Positions 30,441 through 37,616 of a stretch of 44,998 nt of DNA are shown piece after piece (position 1 is the first letter of the stretch; every line of letters begins with the position of its first letter). Under the pieces are notes generated by a model. That model worked only from the letters and a program-made list of their open reading frames with translations. It was not told the origin of the DNA and did no database searches. The stretch is from an uncultured Alphaproteobacteria bacterium (lineage in GTDB: Bacteria; Pseudomonadota; Alphaproteobacteria; RF32; CAG-239), in assembly GCA_949493535.1 (NCBI GenBank), contig CASZWJ010000013.1, positions 1-44,998 of the forward strand, read 5' to 3'. A program made the position numbers and the translations under genes.

Positions 30441-31058
30441 TTATAAATCGGCAGCAATGTCTAGCGGAATGGCTTTGTAGGCGTCCGTGTTACCGATACG
30501 TTCATAGACCCTGATGTAGCCCTTTGAATAAGCGACATTCATGCTGTCCATGATAGCTTGTTTGGCGCGTTGCCATTTTTCGTCCTGAATATTCAGGCGA
30601 AGCAAACCATAGATTTTGGACGCCGACAGATTGCCTTGTTTGTCAGTCTCAAAGGCATAATTGACCAGCGTAACAAGCTTCGGGTCGGCTCCGTTACCCC
30701 ATTCAAGGACACATTCTTTGAACAAGGCTTCGGCCGATTTTGCAGCTTCGTTGAAAACAATACGGTCGGCAAAGCTGCGGACAACTTTATATTTACCGTC
30801 GAAACTGTAGAGCGTTAGATTGCCTTTTTTGCCGCCCAGTTTGGCCTGATATTTTTCGGCGACAATCTCTTCCAGCTCGGAAATGTCTTGCATGGATTTG
30901 ACTTTGCAGTCTTTCAGTACGGACTGGCTTTTTTTGAAACGGTCAACAATGATTTTGACGGTCTGGTCACGGAGCTGGTCTTGCGGTTTGACCATAGCCT
31001 TGGGAATTAACCGACCTTTGGCGTCGGTCATATATTCGTTTTGATTAATTTCAGTCAA
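30441..31058 (-). CDS. DUF3164 family early phage protein
   Basis: 205 residues. The start is TTG at 31058, because a perfect AGGAGG lies 6 nt upstream. The family pattern DAKGRLIPKAMVKPQDQLRD, NLTLYSFDGKYKVVRSFADR and KIYGLLRLNIQDEKWQRAKQ, with a C-terminal YIRVYERIGNTDAYKAIPLD, is that of DUF3164, common in the early operons of Mu-like phages. Function is unknown; it may act in replicative transposition. Follows the GapR-like gene. Confidence 0.85.
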   Translation of the reverse strand: MTEINQNEYMTDAKGRLIPKAMVKPQDQLRDQTVKIIVDRFKKSQSVLKDCKVKSMQDISELEEIVAEKYQAKLGGKKGNLTLYSFDGKYKVVRSFADRIVFNEAAKSAEALFKECVLEWGNGADPKLVTLVNYAFETDKQGNLSASKIYGLLRLNIQDEKWQRAKQAIMDSMNVAYSKGYIRVYERIGNTDAYKAIPLDIAADL

Positions 31059-31068
31059 TTTTTACCTC

Positions 31069-31320
31069 CTACAAATCCAGAGCTTTGCGATATGTTTCGA
31101 GTAGGAAGTCATTTTCATCCCGCTCAGCTGCATTTTGTTTTCGCAGCTTAATAATGGTGCGCATAATTTTGTTATCAAAGCCGGCACCTTTAGCTTCCGC
31201 GAAGATATCGCGTATATCGCTTTCAATTGCGGCTTTTTCTTCGCTTAACCGTTCTATGCGTTCGATTAAACTTCTTAATCTGTCTGCGGCGATTCCGCCG
31301 ACGTCTGTATCTGACATTGT
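31069..31320 (-). CDS. GapR-like DNA-binding protein (DUF2312)
   Basis: 83 residues from the ATG at 31320 (GGAGAAAAACA upstream). The sequence AADRLRSLIERIERLSEEKA, DIRDIFAEAKGAGFDNKIMR, TIIKLRKQ is clearly DUF2312. GapR of Caulobacter clamps overtwisted DNA in front of moving polymerases and forks. It is largely an alphaproteobacterial protein, so the phage probably took it from such a host. In this operon it may help replicative transposition. Confidence 0.92.
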   Translation of the reverse strand, partial: TMSDTDVGGIAADRLRSLIERIERLSEEKAAIESDIRDIFAEAKGAGFDNKIMRTIIKLRKQNAAERDENDFLLETYRKALDL

Positions 31321-31327
31321 TTTTCTC

Positions 31328-31582
31328 CTATGCTGATTTGTTGATTGTTTGGGGATTATTTCCCGGAATAATAAGATTTTCCTCAATGTTTTGGGTCATT
31401 TCACCCAACGCCATGAGATTGTAGCTGAGAGAAGCGAGCAATTTATTGATTCTCTCAACGTGCTGAAAATGGTCGCCTATCTTTTGAAGGTGAAAATCAT
31501 TTTCCCCTTTGAGTTGATTAACTTTGCTTTCCAGCGTTTTAATTTTCGAGCTTAAATATCCAAGCTGATTAGGATTGTTCAT
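31328..31582 (-). CDS. small coiled-coil early protein
   Basis: 84 residues, almost wholly helical with heptad-like spacing (LSSKIKTLESKVNQLKGEND, VERINKLLASLSYNLMALGE). No signal peptide or recognised domain. AAGGAGAATAACG precedes the ATG, and it overlaps the preceding regulator gene by 14 bp. Role unknown. Confidence 0.6.
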   Translation of the reverse strand: MNNPNQLGYLSSKIKTLESKVNQLKGENDFHLQKIGDHFQHVERINKLLASLSYNLMALGEMTQNIEENLIIPGNNPQTINKSA

Positions 31583-31940
31583 CGTTATTCTCCTTAAATT
31601 GTTTCATAAATTCTTTTTTAGGGTTGTATTTGACAGGACATTTCAAGCAGAACTGATGAAGCTTAAACAACATCGGATTGCTGGTATTTGTACCCTTGCG
31701 ATTGGTTTCTTCGCACTTCTGTTTACTGATTATTTTTTCAGCGAAAGGGCAGAAAATATTGTCGGTGAACGTTGTCAAAATTTTGGTCTCTAGCTTGCTG
31801 CTGTCCTTGGCTGGGTATTTTCCAGACAGGTACAAACTGACACTTGAACGCGCATAACCAATTTTTTTAGCTACGGGACTGACGGCACCTGCTTTACATA
31901 CCTCTTCCCTGCAAACTTTCAGTGCTAAGCTTTCAGACAT
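31569..31940 (-). CDS. helix-turn-helix protein with cysteine cluster
   Basis: 123 residues. The N-terminal half (SPVAKKIGYARSSVSLYLSG) is a Cro/CI-like helix-turn-helix. The C-terminal half has five cysteines in FCPFAEKIISKQKC and FCLKCP, which could bind zinc or an iron-sulfur cluster. This pairing recurs in early operons of transposable phages, but its role is unknown. GAGG precedes the ATG. Confidence 0.65.
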   Translation of the reverse strand: MSESLALKVCREEVCKAGAVSPVAKKIGYARSSVSLYLSGKYPAKDSSKLETKILTTFTDNIFCPFAEKIISKQKCEETNRKGTNTSNPMLFKLHQFCLKCPVKYNPKKEFMKQFKENNDEQS

Positions 31941-32509
31941 GACAGCACCTCACCGTTATTGGGGTTAAATATTTCATTTTCCCGCCGCCTAAAAATCGGC
32001 GCAAGATATCCAGGGTCTTTAACAAGAGCGTAACGTTTAAAACCATTAGAGGTTAATGCATAGCCTGGCTCCCGGCTTTTTAATTCCATAAGAAAACCTG
32101 CTCTTGTTAGGGCTCTGAGGTAGATATGGAGCTGATTAATGGCTTGTTTTTCGTTGCCATCTTTTGCCAACATCAAAATATCGTTGACCGTGAATTTCTG
32201 CTTAATACGAATAGCTTTCCAAGCTCTACTGCGAAAGTTGTCTTTTTCCTCTATCGGCCATTGGTAGCCTTTTTCCGGACCGGGATTTATAATCAGCGGT
32301 TGACCGCTTCTTTTTAGACTTTTTCCCTTGTCTGTAAGGCGATAAACTCCTGTAGATGAACGAGTAGCATAACCATGTTTTATTAAGTTTCCCACTGCTT
32401 GGCTGATGCTTTTGGTTGATAGTTCTAGCTTTTGGGCTAATTCTTCCAGTTTTATTGGCTTATCGCCCATTTGGTTAAATACTTTAGTCATTACTTCACA
32501 ACTCATCAT
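31925..32509 (-). CDS. tandem winged-helix DNA-binding protein
   Basis: 194 residues. The first domain (KLEELAQKLELSTKSISQAV, GNLIKHGYATRSSTGVYRLT) is a MarR/IclR-like winged helix. The second (KFTVNDILMLAKDGNEKQAI, LRALTRAGFLMELKSREPGY) repeats the same plan. It lies directly after the MuB gene with a 1-bp overlap. It may control early genes or assist transposition; no closer match is claimed. Confidence 0.65.
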   Translation of the reverse strand: MMSCEVMTKVFNQMGDKPIKLEELAQKLELSTKSISQAVGNLIKHGYATRSSTGVYRLTDKGKSLKRSGQPLIINPGPEKGYQWPIEEKDNFRSRAWKAIRIKQKFTVNDILMLAKDGNEKQAINQLHIYLRALTRAGFLMELKSREPGYALTSNGFKRYALVKDPGYLAPIFRRRENEIFNPNNGEVLSCLKA

Positions 32510-33267
32510 TAACCTCTGACATAAATCGGGTTAGAGTTGCGGCGGTCATTCATTAAAGGCAGACCAATCATAGAATCGTAAGTAACTAATTCAAGTCCCG
32601 GATTTCTCGCAGCAAAGCGGTCTATAGAGGCAATAGCTTCTTTAATTTCACGGGAATACCCATTTGTTACCTTATGAATAAAAGCGATTAACTTATCTTC
32701 AACCTGAACGTTACATAAGGTATTAACCAAAAGTCTGGTATCTTCAAGGTCAAGTTCTTTAAATTCGACATATTGTCCTATACGGCTGGCTATCTGCGGA
32801 AAACGCTTCAAACTATTGCGAATAATACCCATGCCAACCAAGATAAAAGGTATTTCCAAATAATCAGATAAATCTCGTAAGGTTTCCAAGCAGCGTGAAC
32901 TTCTGGCAATATGGTCGGCTTCATCAACAACAATTGCAAAGTTTTTGCCGCTAATTGAATTTGCATTTGTAAACTGTGCCAGAAGTTCCAAAGCCTGTTT
33001 ATACATTTTTTCAAACGAATACAGAGGAACGGCATTTAAAGCTGTAATAAGGTCGCGCATCATCCATTGCGGTGTCCATTCTTTTTTTGCTCGCAAATAA
33101 ATGCACTCATTACGAACAGCCCACCAGTTGACGGTTGAGGTCTTTCCTAGTCCGGGTTGTCCGTCTACAATCATTAAACATGCTTCCTGAGCACCTCGGG
33201 TGCTTAAATTTGCAATTCCGGTCAGAAAATGTTTAACATTTTTAGTTTTGACAAACTCATTTTTCAT
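32509..33267 (-). CDS. MuB-like AAA+ ATPase, transposition target selector
   Basis: 252 residues. Walker A GQPGLGKT (36-43) and Walker B FAIVVDEADH (110-119) are clear, followed by a sensor-like region (IPFILVGMGIIRNSLKRFPQ). In Mu, MuB forms ATP-dependent filaments on DNA, brings target DNA to the transposase and gives target immunity. It follows the transposase gene as in Mu. It lacks the long N-terminal helix-turn-helix domain of Mu MuB, as in many shorter relatives. Confidence 0.93.
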   Translation of the reverse strand: MKNEFVKTKNVKHFLTGIANLSTRGAQEACLMIVDGQPGLGKTSTVNWWAVRNECIYLRAKKEWTPQWMMRDLITALNAVPLYSFEKMYKQALELLAQFTNANSISGKNFAIVVDEADHIARSSRCLETLRDLSDYLEIPFILVGMGIIRNSLKRFPQIASRIGQYVEFKELDLEDTRLLVNTLCNVQVEDKLIAFIHKVTNGYSREIKEAIASIDRFAARNPGLELVTYDSMIGLPLMNDRRNSNPIYVRG

Positions 33268-33320
33268 TATATAATTATCCTTGTAAGAATGTTATTCTTT
33301 GGTCTGATTATTTGCGGTAA

Positions 33321-35420
33321 TCAGGCCGTTTTTATAAGCGTTTTAACTTGGTCAACACTTATATCCTCGGCATCCAAAAGCGTTATATATTCCGGCTTTT
33401 GAATCAGGTTATTTAGATAGCTTTTATCGTTTCCGGTTAATTCTTCCGGGTGTCCTAAAAGCCAACTAATCATCGAAACATCGTCGCTGAAAACAGGACG
33501 TCCGCTTGGAGATACCTTGATTGTTTGAACTGGCTTTAGTTCTATTTCAGGCTTGGATGTTTCAGAAATGGAGGTGAATTCTTCCAATTCTGTTTGAACA
33601 GGAGCTTCAATCAGACGGTTTTTATATTCATCTTGAGCATCATCGACATGTTTTTGCAAACGTGTGATTTTACCTGTTAGACGCTTTGTATCTCGATGTT
33701 CAAAATAACTTTGCGGGAAATAGCCTACAGTTCCGCACAATGGAGCTGTACATATTTTTCGACCGAGCTTTTTCTCATTGTTATGAAGAGCAATCTCGTA
33801 AACATAAATTTCTTTTGCTTCTGCTGGGTCGTAACAAATAGCAACTTCCTGTTCATCATAGGGAGCTAGTGCAACTGAAGCATATTGATTGCTACACCAA
33901 GCTATGCGTTCACGGCGAACTTTGCGAATTTCAAAGAAGCGGTGAAGTGTTTCTGCTTCTACCTGTGTTATTCTATCTGCAACGAATCCGTTTTCGACAG
34001 CCTTATTCCAAAATTCGGTTGGGGTATAATGACGTTTTTTGTAAGTTTTGACATCAACCATAATTGGCAGGCTTGAATGTTCTTTATTATTGTACCAATC
34101 GACATGCCTTTGACAGAAAACTACAAAATCAGCCCATTTCATCAGAAGTTTTGAGCCGCCGATTTTTGCAATATCTTGACGGGTTTTCTTAAAAACAGCT
34201 TGTTTTGCCTGAGGATCCATATCGGCCCCCATATATGTCGGCAATTCTTTAGCGGCCCTGACCCAAATAGTGCGGTGTATGCGCTCACCAATACCACGAG
34301 CTTGAGAGTTATAGGCAATAGAATTCTCTTTACGAATATTCAATCGGGATAATAAACCTACAACGGAATCGTCAAAAAATTTATTATTGAAGCCCTTACC
34401 ATTATCAACATACCATATTGCCGGAATGCCATGAGTTTTTATTGACATAGCCAATGCGGTATAAACTGAATTTGTACGTTCGTTTAAGTCAATAGACCAG
34501 CCGACAACTTTACGAGTGTAGACATCGACAACAGTTGTAATTTCAGGTCTGAATGGTTTGCCTGTAAGAGGGTGTTCGATTTCTGCATCAAAGGTATGGC
34601 CGTCGGCCGTATAAACGGCAGTGGGCCAAAGGTCGGAAGTATCACGGGAAACATAGGCTTTTATCTTTTTTATTTCTCTGGTGCCCATTCTTCCTTTTTC
34701 TCTGATTTGAGCCGGTAGTTTTTTTATAAAGCGTTGCACAGCGGAATAACTGGGGCATTTTTCTTCAGATATAACACCTTTGAGCAAATCTAAACATTGT
34801 TGCAAAGATTTATTCTGGGGTTGTTGCCAAAACTTTAAGAACGTATCACCCCAATCTGGCCATTCTGCTTTAGGCATTTCTTTTGCTGTAAGCGCAAGAG
34901 TGGTTCCAGCATCTTTGACAGCTTTGCGCCAATTAAAAATGGTTGCTCTGGATATTTTGACCTTATTTCCGCTGCGACCATTGGCTTTTTTTACAGCTTC
35001 AGCCATTTCTTGACGTAATGTACCATCGGAAATCATTGTCTGAAACTTTGTAATGGCAGCATTGATACCGCATATTTGTGCTAATGCATCTATTTCTGCA
35101 AGGATTACCGCCCTGGCCTCTAATGCTTCGCGCTGATAAGGCAATAACTGGTCAAATATCATCGCTTGTTTTTGGACTATTTCTTTTTTTTCGGCTTCGA
35201 CAATTTCCGCGCAAGAAGTTGATTTCAGATTTAAAATATAAGTTTGTGCATCTTTAGGTAAAGAACTAAAGCAGTATTCAAAACCGCCACCTTTCCCCAA
35301 TTTTGGTCGTGATTTCCAGTTTTCTCTTTTGGCTTTTGCTATTAAATGCGGTCTATATTTGGGAAGAAACGGAATTTTCATTTCTAATAATTCCGCAACA
35401 GAAAAGTATTGTTTAACCAT
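33321..35420 (-). CDS. MuA-type DDE transposase
   Basis: 699 residues. The N-terminal YFSVAELLEMKIPFLPKYRP is a MuA-like winged-helix end/enhancer-binding domain. Catalytic residues are visible as YTADGHTF (D273), YVDNGKGF (D339) and ARGIGERIHRTIW (E379), close to D269, D336 and E392 of MuA. A beta-barrel and C-terminal region for MuB/ClpX contact follow. It cuts and joins the phage ends for integration and replicative transposition, making the 5-bp duplication seen here. Start overlaps the Ner stop (TAATG) with AAAGGAG upstream. Confidence 0.96.
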   Translation of the reverse strand: MVKQYFSVAELLEMKIPFLPKYRPHLIAKAKRENWKSRPKLGKGGGFEYCFSSLPKDAQTYILNLKSTSCAEIVEAEKKEIVQKQAMIFDQLLPYQREALEARAVILAEIDALAQICGINAAITKFQTMISDGTLRQEMAEAVKKANGRSGNKVKISRATIFNWRKAVKDAGTTLALTAKEMPKAEWPDWGDTFLKFWQQPQNKSLQQCLDLLKGVISEEKCPSYSAVQRFIKKLPAQIREKGRMGTREIKKIKAYVSRDTSDLWPTAVYTADGHTFDAEIEHPLTGKPFRPEITTVVDVYTRKVVGWSIDLNERTNSVYTALAMSIKTHGIPAIWYVDNGKGFNNKFFDDSVVGLLSRLNIRKENSIAYNSQARGIGERIHRTIWVRAAKELPTYMGADMDPQAKQAVFKKTRQDIAKIGGSKLLMKWADFVVFCQRHVDWYNNKEHSSLPIMVDVKTYKKRHYTPTEFWNKAVENGFVADRITQVEAETLHRFFEIRKVRRERIAWCSNQYASVALAPYDEQEVAICYDPAEAKEIYVYEIALHNNEKKLGRKICTAPLCGTVGYFPQSYFEHRDTKRLTGKITRLQKHVDDAQDEYKNRLIEAPVQTELEEFTSISETSKPEIELKPVQTIKVSPSGRPVFSDDVSMISWLLGHPEELTGNDKSYLNNLIQKPEYITLLDAEDISVDQVKTLIKTA

Positions 35421-35713
35421 TACATGCTCCTTTCTTTTGCTTTACAAAGAGGCTTAAATGGTTTAAGGTGGTTTGCGGAAGCATGAGGATGAAGCGGATT
35501 TCCGTTCTTATCGTAGCGATTAGGCCAAAGTTCTTTTGGATGGACATTCAAAAACTGAGCTATGACTTGTTCACCGATAAATAACGGCGCCCGAAGAGCT
35601 TTCCTGATATTTACGGAGTTGACACCAGTAAGGCGTGCTAAACCTTCCAATGTCTGTCCCCGTTTATAAATGGCGCATTTTATATCTTCAGGATGTAAAG
35701 GTTCGTTTCTCAT
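35420..35713 (-). CDS. Ner-like negative regulator of early transcription
   Basis: 97 residues from the second of two adjacent ATGs (35713; AAGGA 7 nt upstream). The Nlp/Ner pattern is HPEDIKCAIYKRGQTLEGLA, RLTGVNSVNIRKALRAPLFI and IAQFLNVHPKELWPNRYD. In Mu, Ner turns down both the early and repressor promoters. It is the first gene of the leftward early operon, divergent from the repressor. Confidence 0.92.
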   Translation of the reverse strand: MRNEPLHPEDIKCAIYKRGQTLEGLARLTGVNSVNIRKALRAPLFIGEQVIAQFLNVHPKELWPNRYDKNGNPLHPHASANHLKPFKPLCKAKERSM

Positions 35714-35911
35714 CATTTTTCCTTATAATCAACTGGTTGCCGCCAGTTTTTTATAAAACTTATATTGTTAGTTCGTTTGTTACTAATAACAATATAAGCC
35801 GGTTTTCCGACTGTGTCAACGGAAAAACGACCGTAACAGTTGGAAATCAGACTATTTTTAGTGTAATATACTGAAAAACAACAAAACTTTTTTGTTAATT
35901 GAGGTAACATT
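35714..35911. promoter_or_regulatory. early control region: operators and likely transposition enhancer
   Basis: Lies between divergent Ner and repressor genes, about 840-1040 bp from the left genetic end, as the Mu operator/enhancer does. It contains a perfect inverted repeat CTTATATTGTTA (35759-35770)/TAACAATATAAG (35787-35798) with a 16-bp gap. It also holds GACCGTAACA (about 35828), repeated at 35913 across the first repressor codons. A smaller AACTGG/CCAGTT hairpin lies at 35731-35748. Which protein binds which site is inference. Confidence 0.7.
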
Positions 35912-36577
35912 ATGACCGTAACAAAAGACAAAACAAACTGTAACGGTTTCGGTGAACGCTTAACCGAAGTGATTAGGCGCGCCCAAGTTACCAGAGAAAG
36001 CTTTGCAAAAGACCTTGGATATGGAATAACTGCCTTAAAATCTTGGATATATGAAGAAACGTCCCCAAATTTGCAAACGATTTTAAAAATCTGCGATAAA
36101 TATAAGGTAAATTTAGAATGGCTCGCAACAGGAACGGGAACGATTGAAATTGGCAGCACGTTAAAACCTGACGGCTTGTCCATCAAAGTCTATGACGTTA
36201 AGCTATCAGCAGGTCTCGGTTGTTTTGCAACAGATGAAAATTTGCTCGAAACGATTGTCGTTCCTAATCAAATGGTGAATAGGTATGATTTAAACTCATA
36301 TTGTGTTGGGGCGTTGATTGACGGGGTTTCTATGGAACCAAAGCTTCATGATGGCGATATAGTCATCATTGACCGGTCAGTAGAAACTTTTGAAGACGAC
36401 AACGTTTATGCTTTCTTTTATGACGACCACTGCTATATCAAGCAGCTACAAAAGCTCGGAAATGAATTGAAAGTTAAAAGCTTAAACCCTGATTATGACA
36501 GCTGGATTATCCATAATACAAAGGATATTATCATTGCTGGTAAATACAAGGCGCGTTTCTCTGGTAATATTTTATAG
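35912..36577 (+). CDS. prophage repressor, CI-like with S24 (LexA-type) peptidase domain
   Basis: 221 residues. N-terminal helix-turn-helix (ESFAKDLGYGITALKSWIYE) and C-terminal S24 domain with Ser140 in DGVSMEPKLHDGDIVII and Lys177 in HCYIKQL. An Ala100-Gly101 pair (KLSAGLG) is a likely self-cleavage site. It keeps the phage dormant and should be inactivated by RecA during DNA damage. This is unlike Mu c, which lacks S24, so this phage is probably SOS-inducible. GAGG precedes the ATG. Confidence 0.92.
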   Translation: MTVTKDKTNCNGFGERLTEVIRRAQVTRESFAKDLGYGITALKSWIYEETSPNLQTILKICDKYKVNLEWLATGTGTIEIGSTLKPDGLSIKVYDVKLSAGLGCFATDENLLETIVVPNQMVNRYDLNSYCVGALIDGVSMEPKLHDGDIVIIDRSVETFEDDNVYAFFYDDHCYIKQLQKLGNELKVKSLNPDYDSWIIHNTKDIIIAGKYKARFSGNIL

Positions 36578-36592
36578 AAAATGCACAAAGCA

Positions 36593-36753
36593 GTCTAAAA
36601 AAAGACGCAAAAAACCGTTATTCTTTGATAAAAGAGTCTAAAACATTAGACCGAATAAAAATCCCGGGGATAGCCCCGAAAATCAATCCTACATTGAGTT
36701 ACAGGAATTCACCCTAAACAATTACGTAGTCTAAAAATGAGTGGTACCCTACA
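36593..36753 (-). promoter_or_regulatory. prophage left end: transposase-binding sites L1-L3
   Basis: GTCTAAAAA at 36729-36737 (starting 25 bp from the tip), GTCTAAAA at 36636 (118 bp) and GTCTAAAAAA at 36593 (161 bp) are in the same orientation relative to the end. These distances closely match L1, L2 and L3 of Mu. The terminal CTACA ends at 36753. A GC-rich hairpin CGGGG/CCCCG lies at about 36664-36678, after the repressor gene. Confidence 0.75.
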
Positions 36754-36758
36754 CTCTG
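36754..36758. repeat. prophage target-site duplication, right copy (CTCTG)
   Basis: Exact copy of 2183-2187, adjoining the phage tip CTACA. Confidence 0.9.
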
Positions 36759-36893
36759 CCAATGGCATTCGCTAACTCGCTACGGTCAGTCGATTTGTAA
36801 CGGCGGCTCCGCTTCGCTGCCTCTCGCTCGCCGCCTAACAAATTTTCTCCTGTCGGTGAAAAATCCTCCACCGGAGAATTTTTCTGTCTCCAG
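36754..36893. repeat. hairpin-rich tRNA-associated repeat (copy B, right part)
   Basis: Continues the repeat interrupted at 2187. From AACTCGCT through CTCCAGCC it matches about 41-162 with roughly 15 percent difference. Two hairpins are kept despite base changes (around 36792-36843, and TCCTCC-ACC-GGAGAA), which suggests selection on structure. It joins directly to a second copy of the tRNA-Arg 3' end. Confidence 0.8.
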
Positions 36894-36949
36894 CCTGCCG
36901 GGCGCGCCAGTTTTTAGAAGTCCTTGAGTTTTCAAGGGCTTTTTTTGTT
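36894..36949 (+). repeat. second copy of tRNA-Arg 3' end plus terminator
   Basis: Starts CCTGCCGGGCGCGCCA and runs through the terminator stem and T run, with one mismatch to 2086-2141. The rest of a tRNA is missing upstream, so it is not a gene. The C-to-T change weakens one stem pair to G-T. Confidence 0.9.
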
Positions 36950-37186
36950 TTTATTCAAACAGCAAAGTTTATTGTTATCCTATAAAAAATAACAGCAACT
37001 GCTTCCTGAGTTGCTGTTTTGAGGACAAGAGGCTATCTGACAAAGGCAGGGCCGGCAATTATTGTTTCACGCTAATCTGCTTGCCTTATAATAAGGGTTT
37101 ATATCACGGAATGCCGCAAACAGACAACCGCTGGAAAACAAAAGCCTTCGCACTCTGACGGAGACTTTTATTTTCAGGCGGATAAT
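36950..37186. other. intergenic segment with one strong hairpin
   Basis: AACAGCAACT (36991-37000) pairs with AGTTGCTGTT (37009-37018), followed by only two more Ts, so it is a weak terminator or a structural element. I find no gene or known RNA in the rest (37020-37186). Confidence 0.5.
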
Positions 37187-37489
37187 TTAGCGGACGATTT
37201 CCTGACACAAAGGATAATTACGGCCTTTAATGCTCAGATAATTTCCGTTATCGCTTTGAGTAAACACAACTTGAGTTGCATTATTTTCATAACGACGCCC
37301 CGAATCGGAAGCCGTACGAACCAAAACATTATTAATGCCGTTAATGTTGGCAATCATAGAATCGTCTCCCAACATTTCAGCCTTAATGACTTGATCGCCA
37401 CATTTATATTCTATTTTATCTTCTACATCTACCGTATTTGCACAAGCCGCAGCAAATAACGGCAACACTAAAGCCAAATATTTTTTCAT
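37187..37489 (-). CDS. MliC-like periplasmic lipoprotein (lysozyme-inhibitor family)
   Basis: 100 residues. Lipoprotein signal MKKYLALVLPLFAAAC. The mature part (IEYKCGDQVIKAEMLGDDSM, SDSGRRYENNATQVVF, GNYLSIKGRNYPLC) has the cysteine spacing and beta-rich plan of MliC/PliC, which block C-type lysozyme. A fit for a bacterium living with animals or protists. AAGGGGATAATA precedes the ATG. Host gene. Confidence 0.72.
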   Translation of the reverse strand: MKKYLALVLPLFAAACANTVDVEDKIEYKCGDQVIKAEMLGDDSMIANINGINNVLVRTASDSGRRYENNATQVVFTQSDNGNYLSIKGRNYPLCQEIVR

Positions 37490-37581
37490 TATTATCCCCT
37501 TTCAAAAAAAATTAACAACGTCACGTTTATGAAGTAAACGCAGGCAGAGGATTATCAAGCTGATATATTGTTCTAACAGAT

Positions 37582-37608
37582 AAAAAAACGCGCTGTATAA
37601 AGCGCGTT
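37582..37608 (-). terminator. dnaJ terminator
   Basis: AACGCGCT (37587-37594) and AGCGCGTT (37601-37608) form the stem; read leftward it is followed by a T run. Lies just after the dnaJ stop. Confidence 0.9.
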
Positions 37609-37616
37609 ATAAGAAA

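Larger units (their letters stand above)
2188..36753 (-). mobile_element. complete Mu-like transposable prophage, 34,566 bp
   Basis: The two ends, read inward, are TGTAGCACGCCGCGGGATTT followed by TAGAC, and TGTAGGGTACCACTCATTTT followed by TAGAC. Both carry TTTTAGAC ending at base 25. A 5-bp duplication CTCTG flanks the element. Gene order from the right (left genetic end) is repressor, ner, transposase, MuB, early genes, Mor/C regulator, lysis, terminase, portal, head, tail, baseplate, fibres, DNA modification, as in Mu. Every module needed for a viable phage is present and the reading frames are open, so it may be functional. One methylase has an atypical start codon. Confidence 0.95.

Noticed and set aside
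35713..36186. 157-residue minus-strand frame over the repressor gene start
   Set aside because: It is antisense to the repressor and covers the operators; no ribosome site and no family resemblance.
36894..36909. Second tRNA gene
   Set aside because: Only the last 16 nt of tRNA-Arg are present; no D, anticodon or 5' acceptor part upstream.
2086..36949. Prophage integrated by a tyrosine integrase at tRNA-Arg, with the 56-bp repeat as attL/attR
   Set aside because: No integrase gene is present, and TGTAG tips with a perfect CTCTG duplication lie inside the repeat. The tRNA duplication is older and separate.
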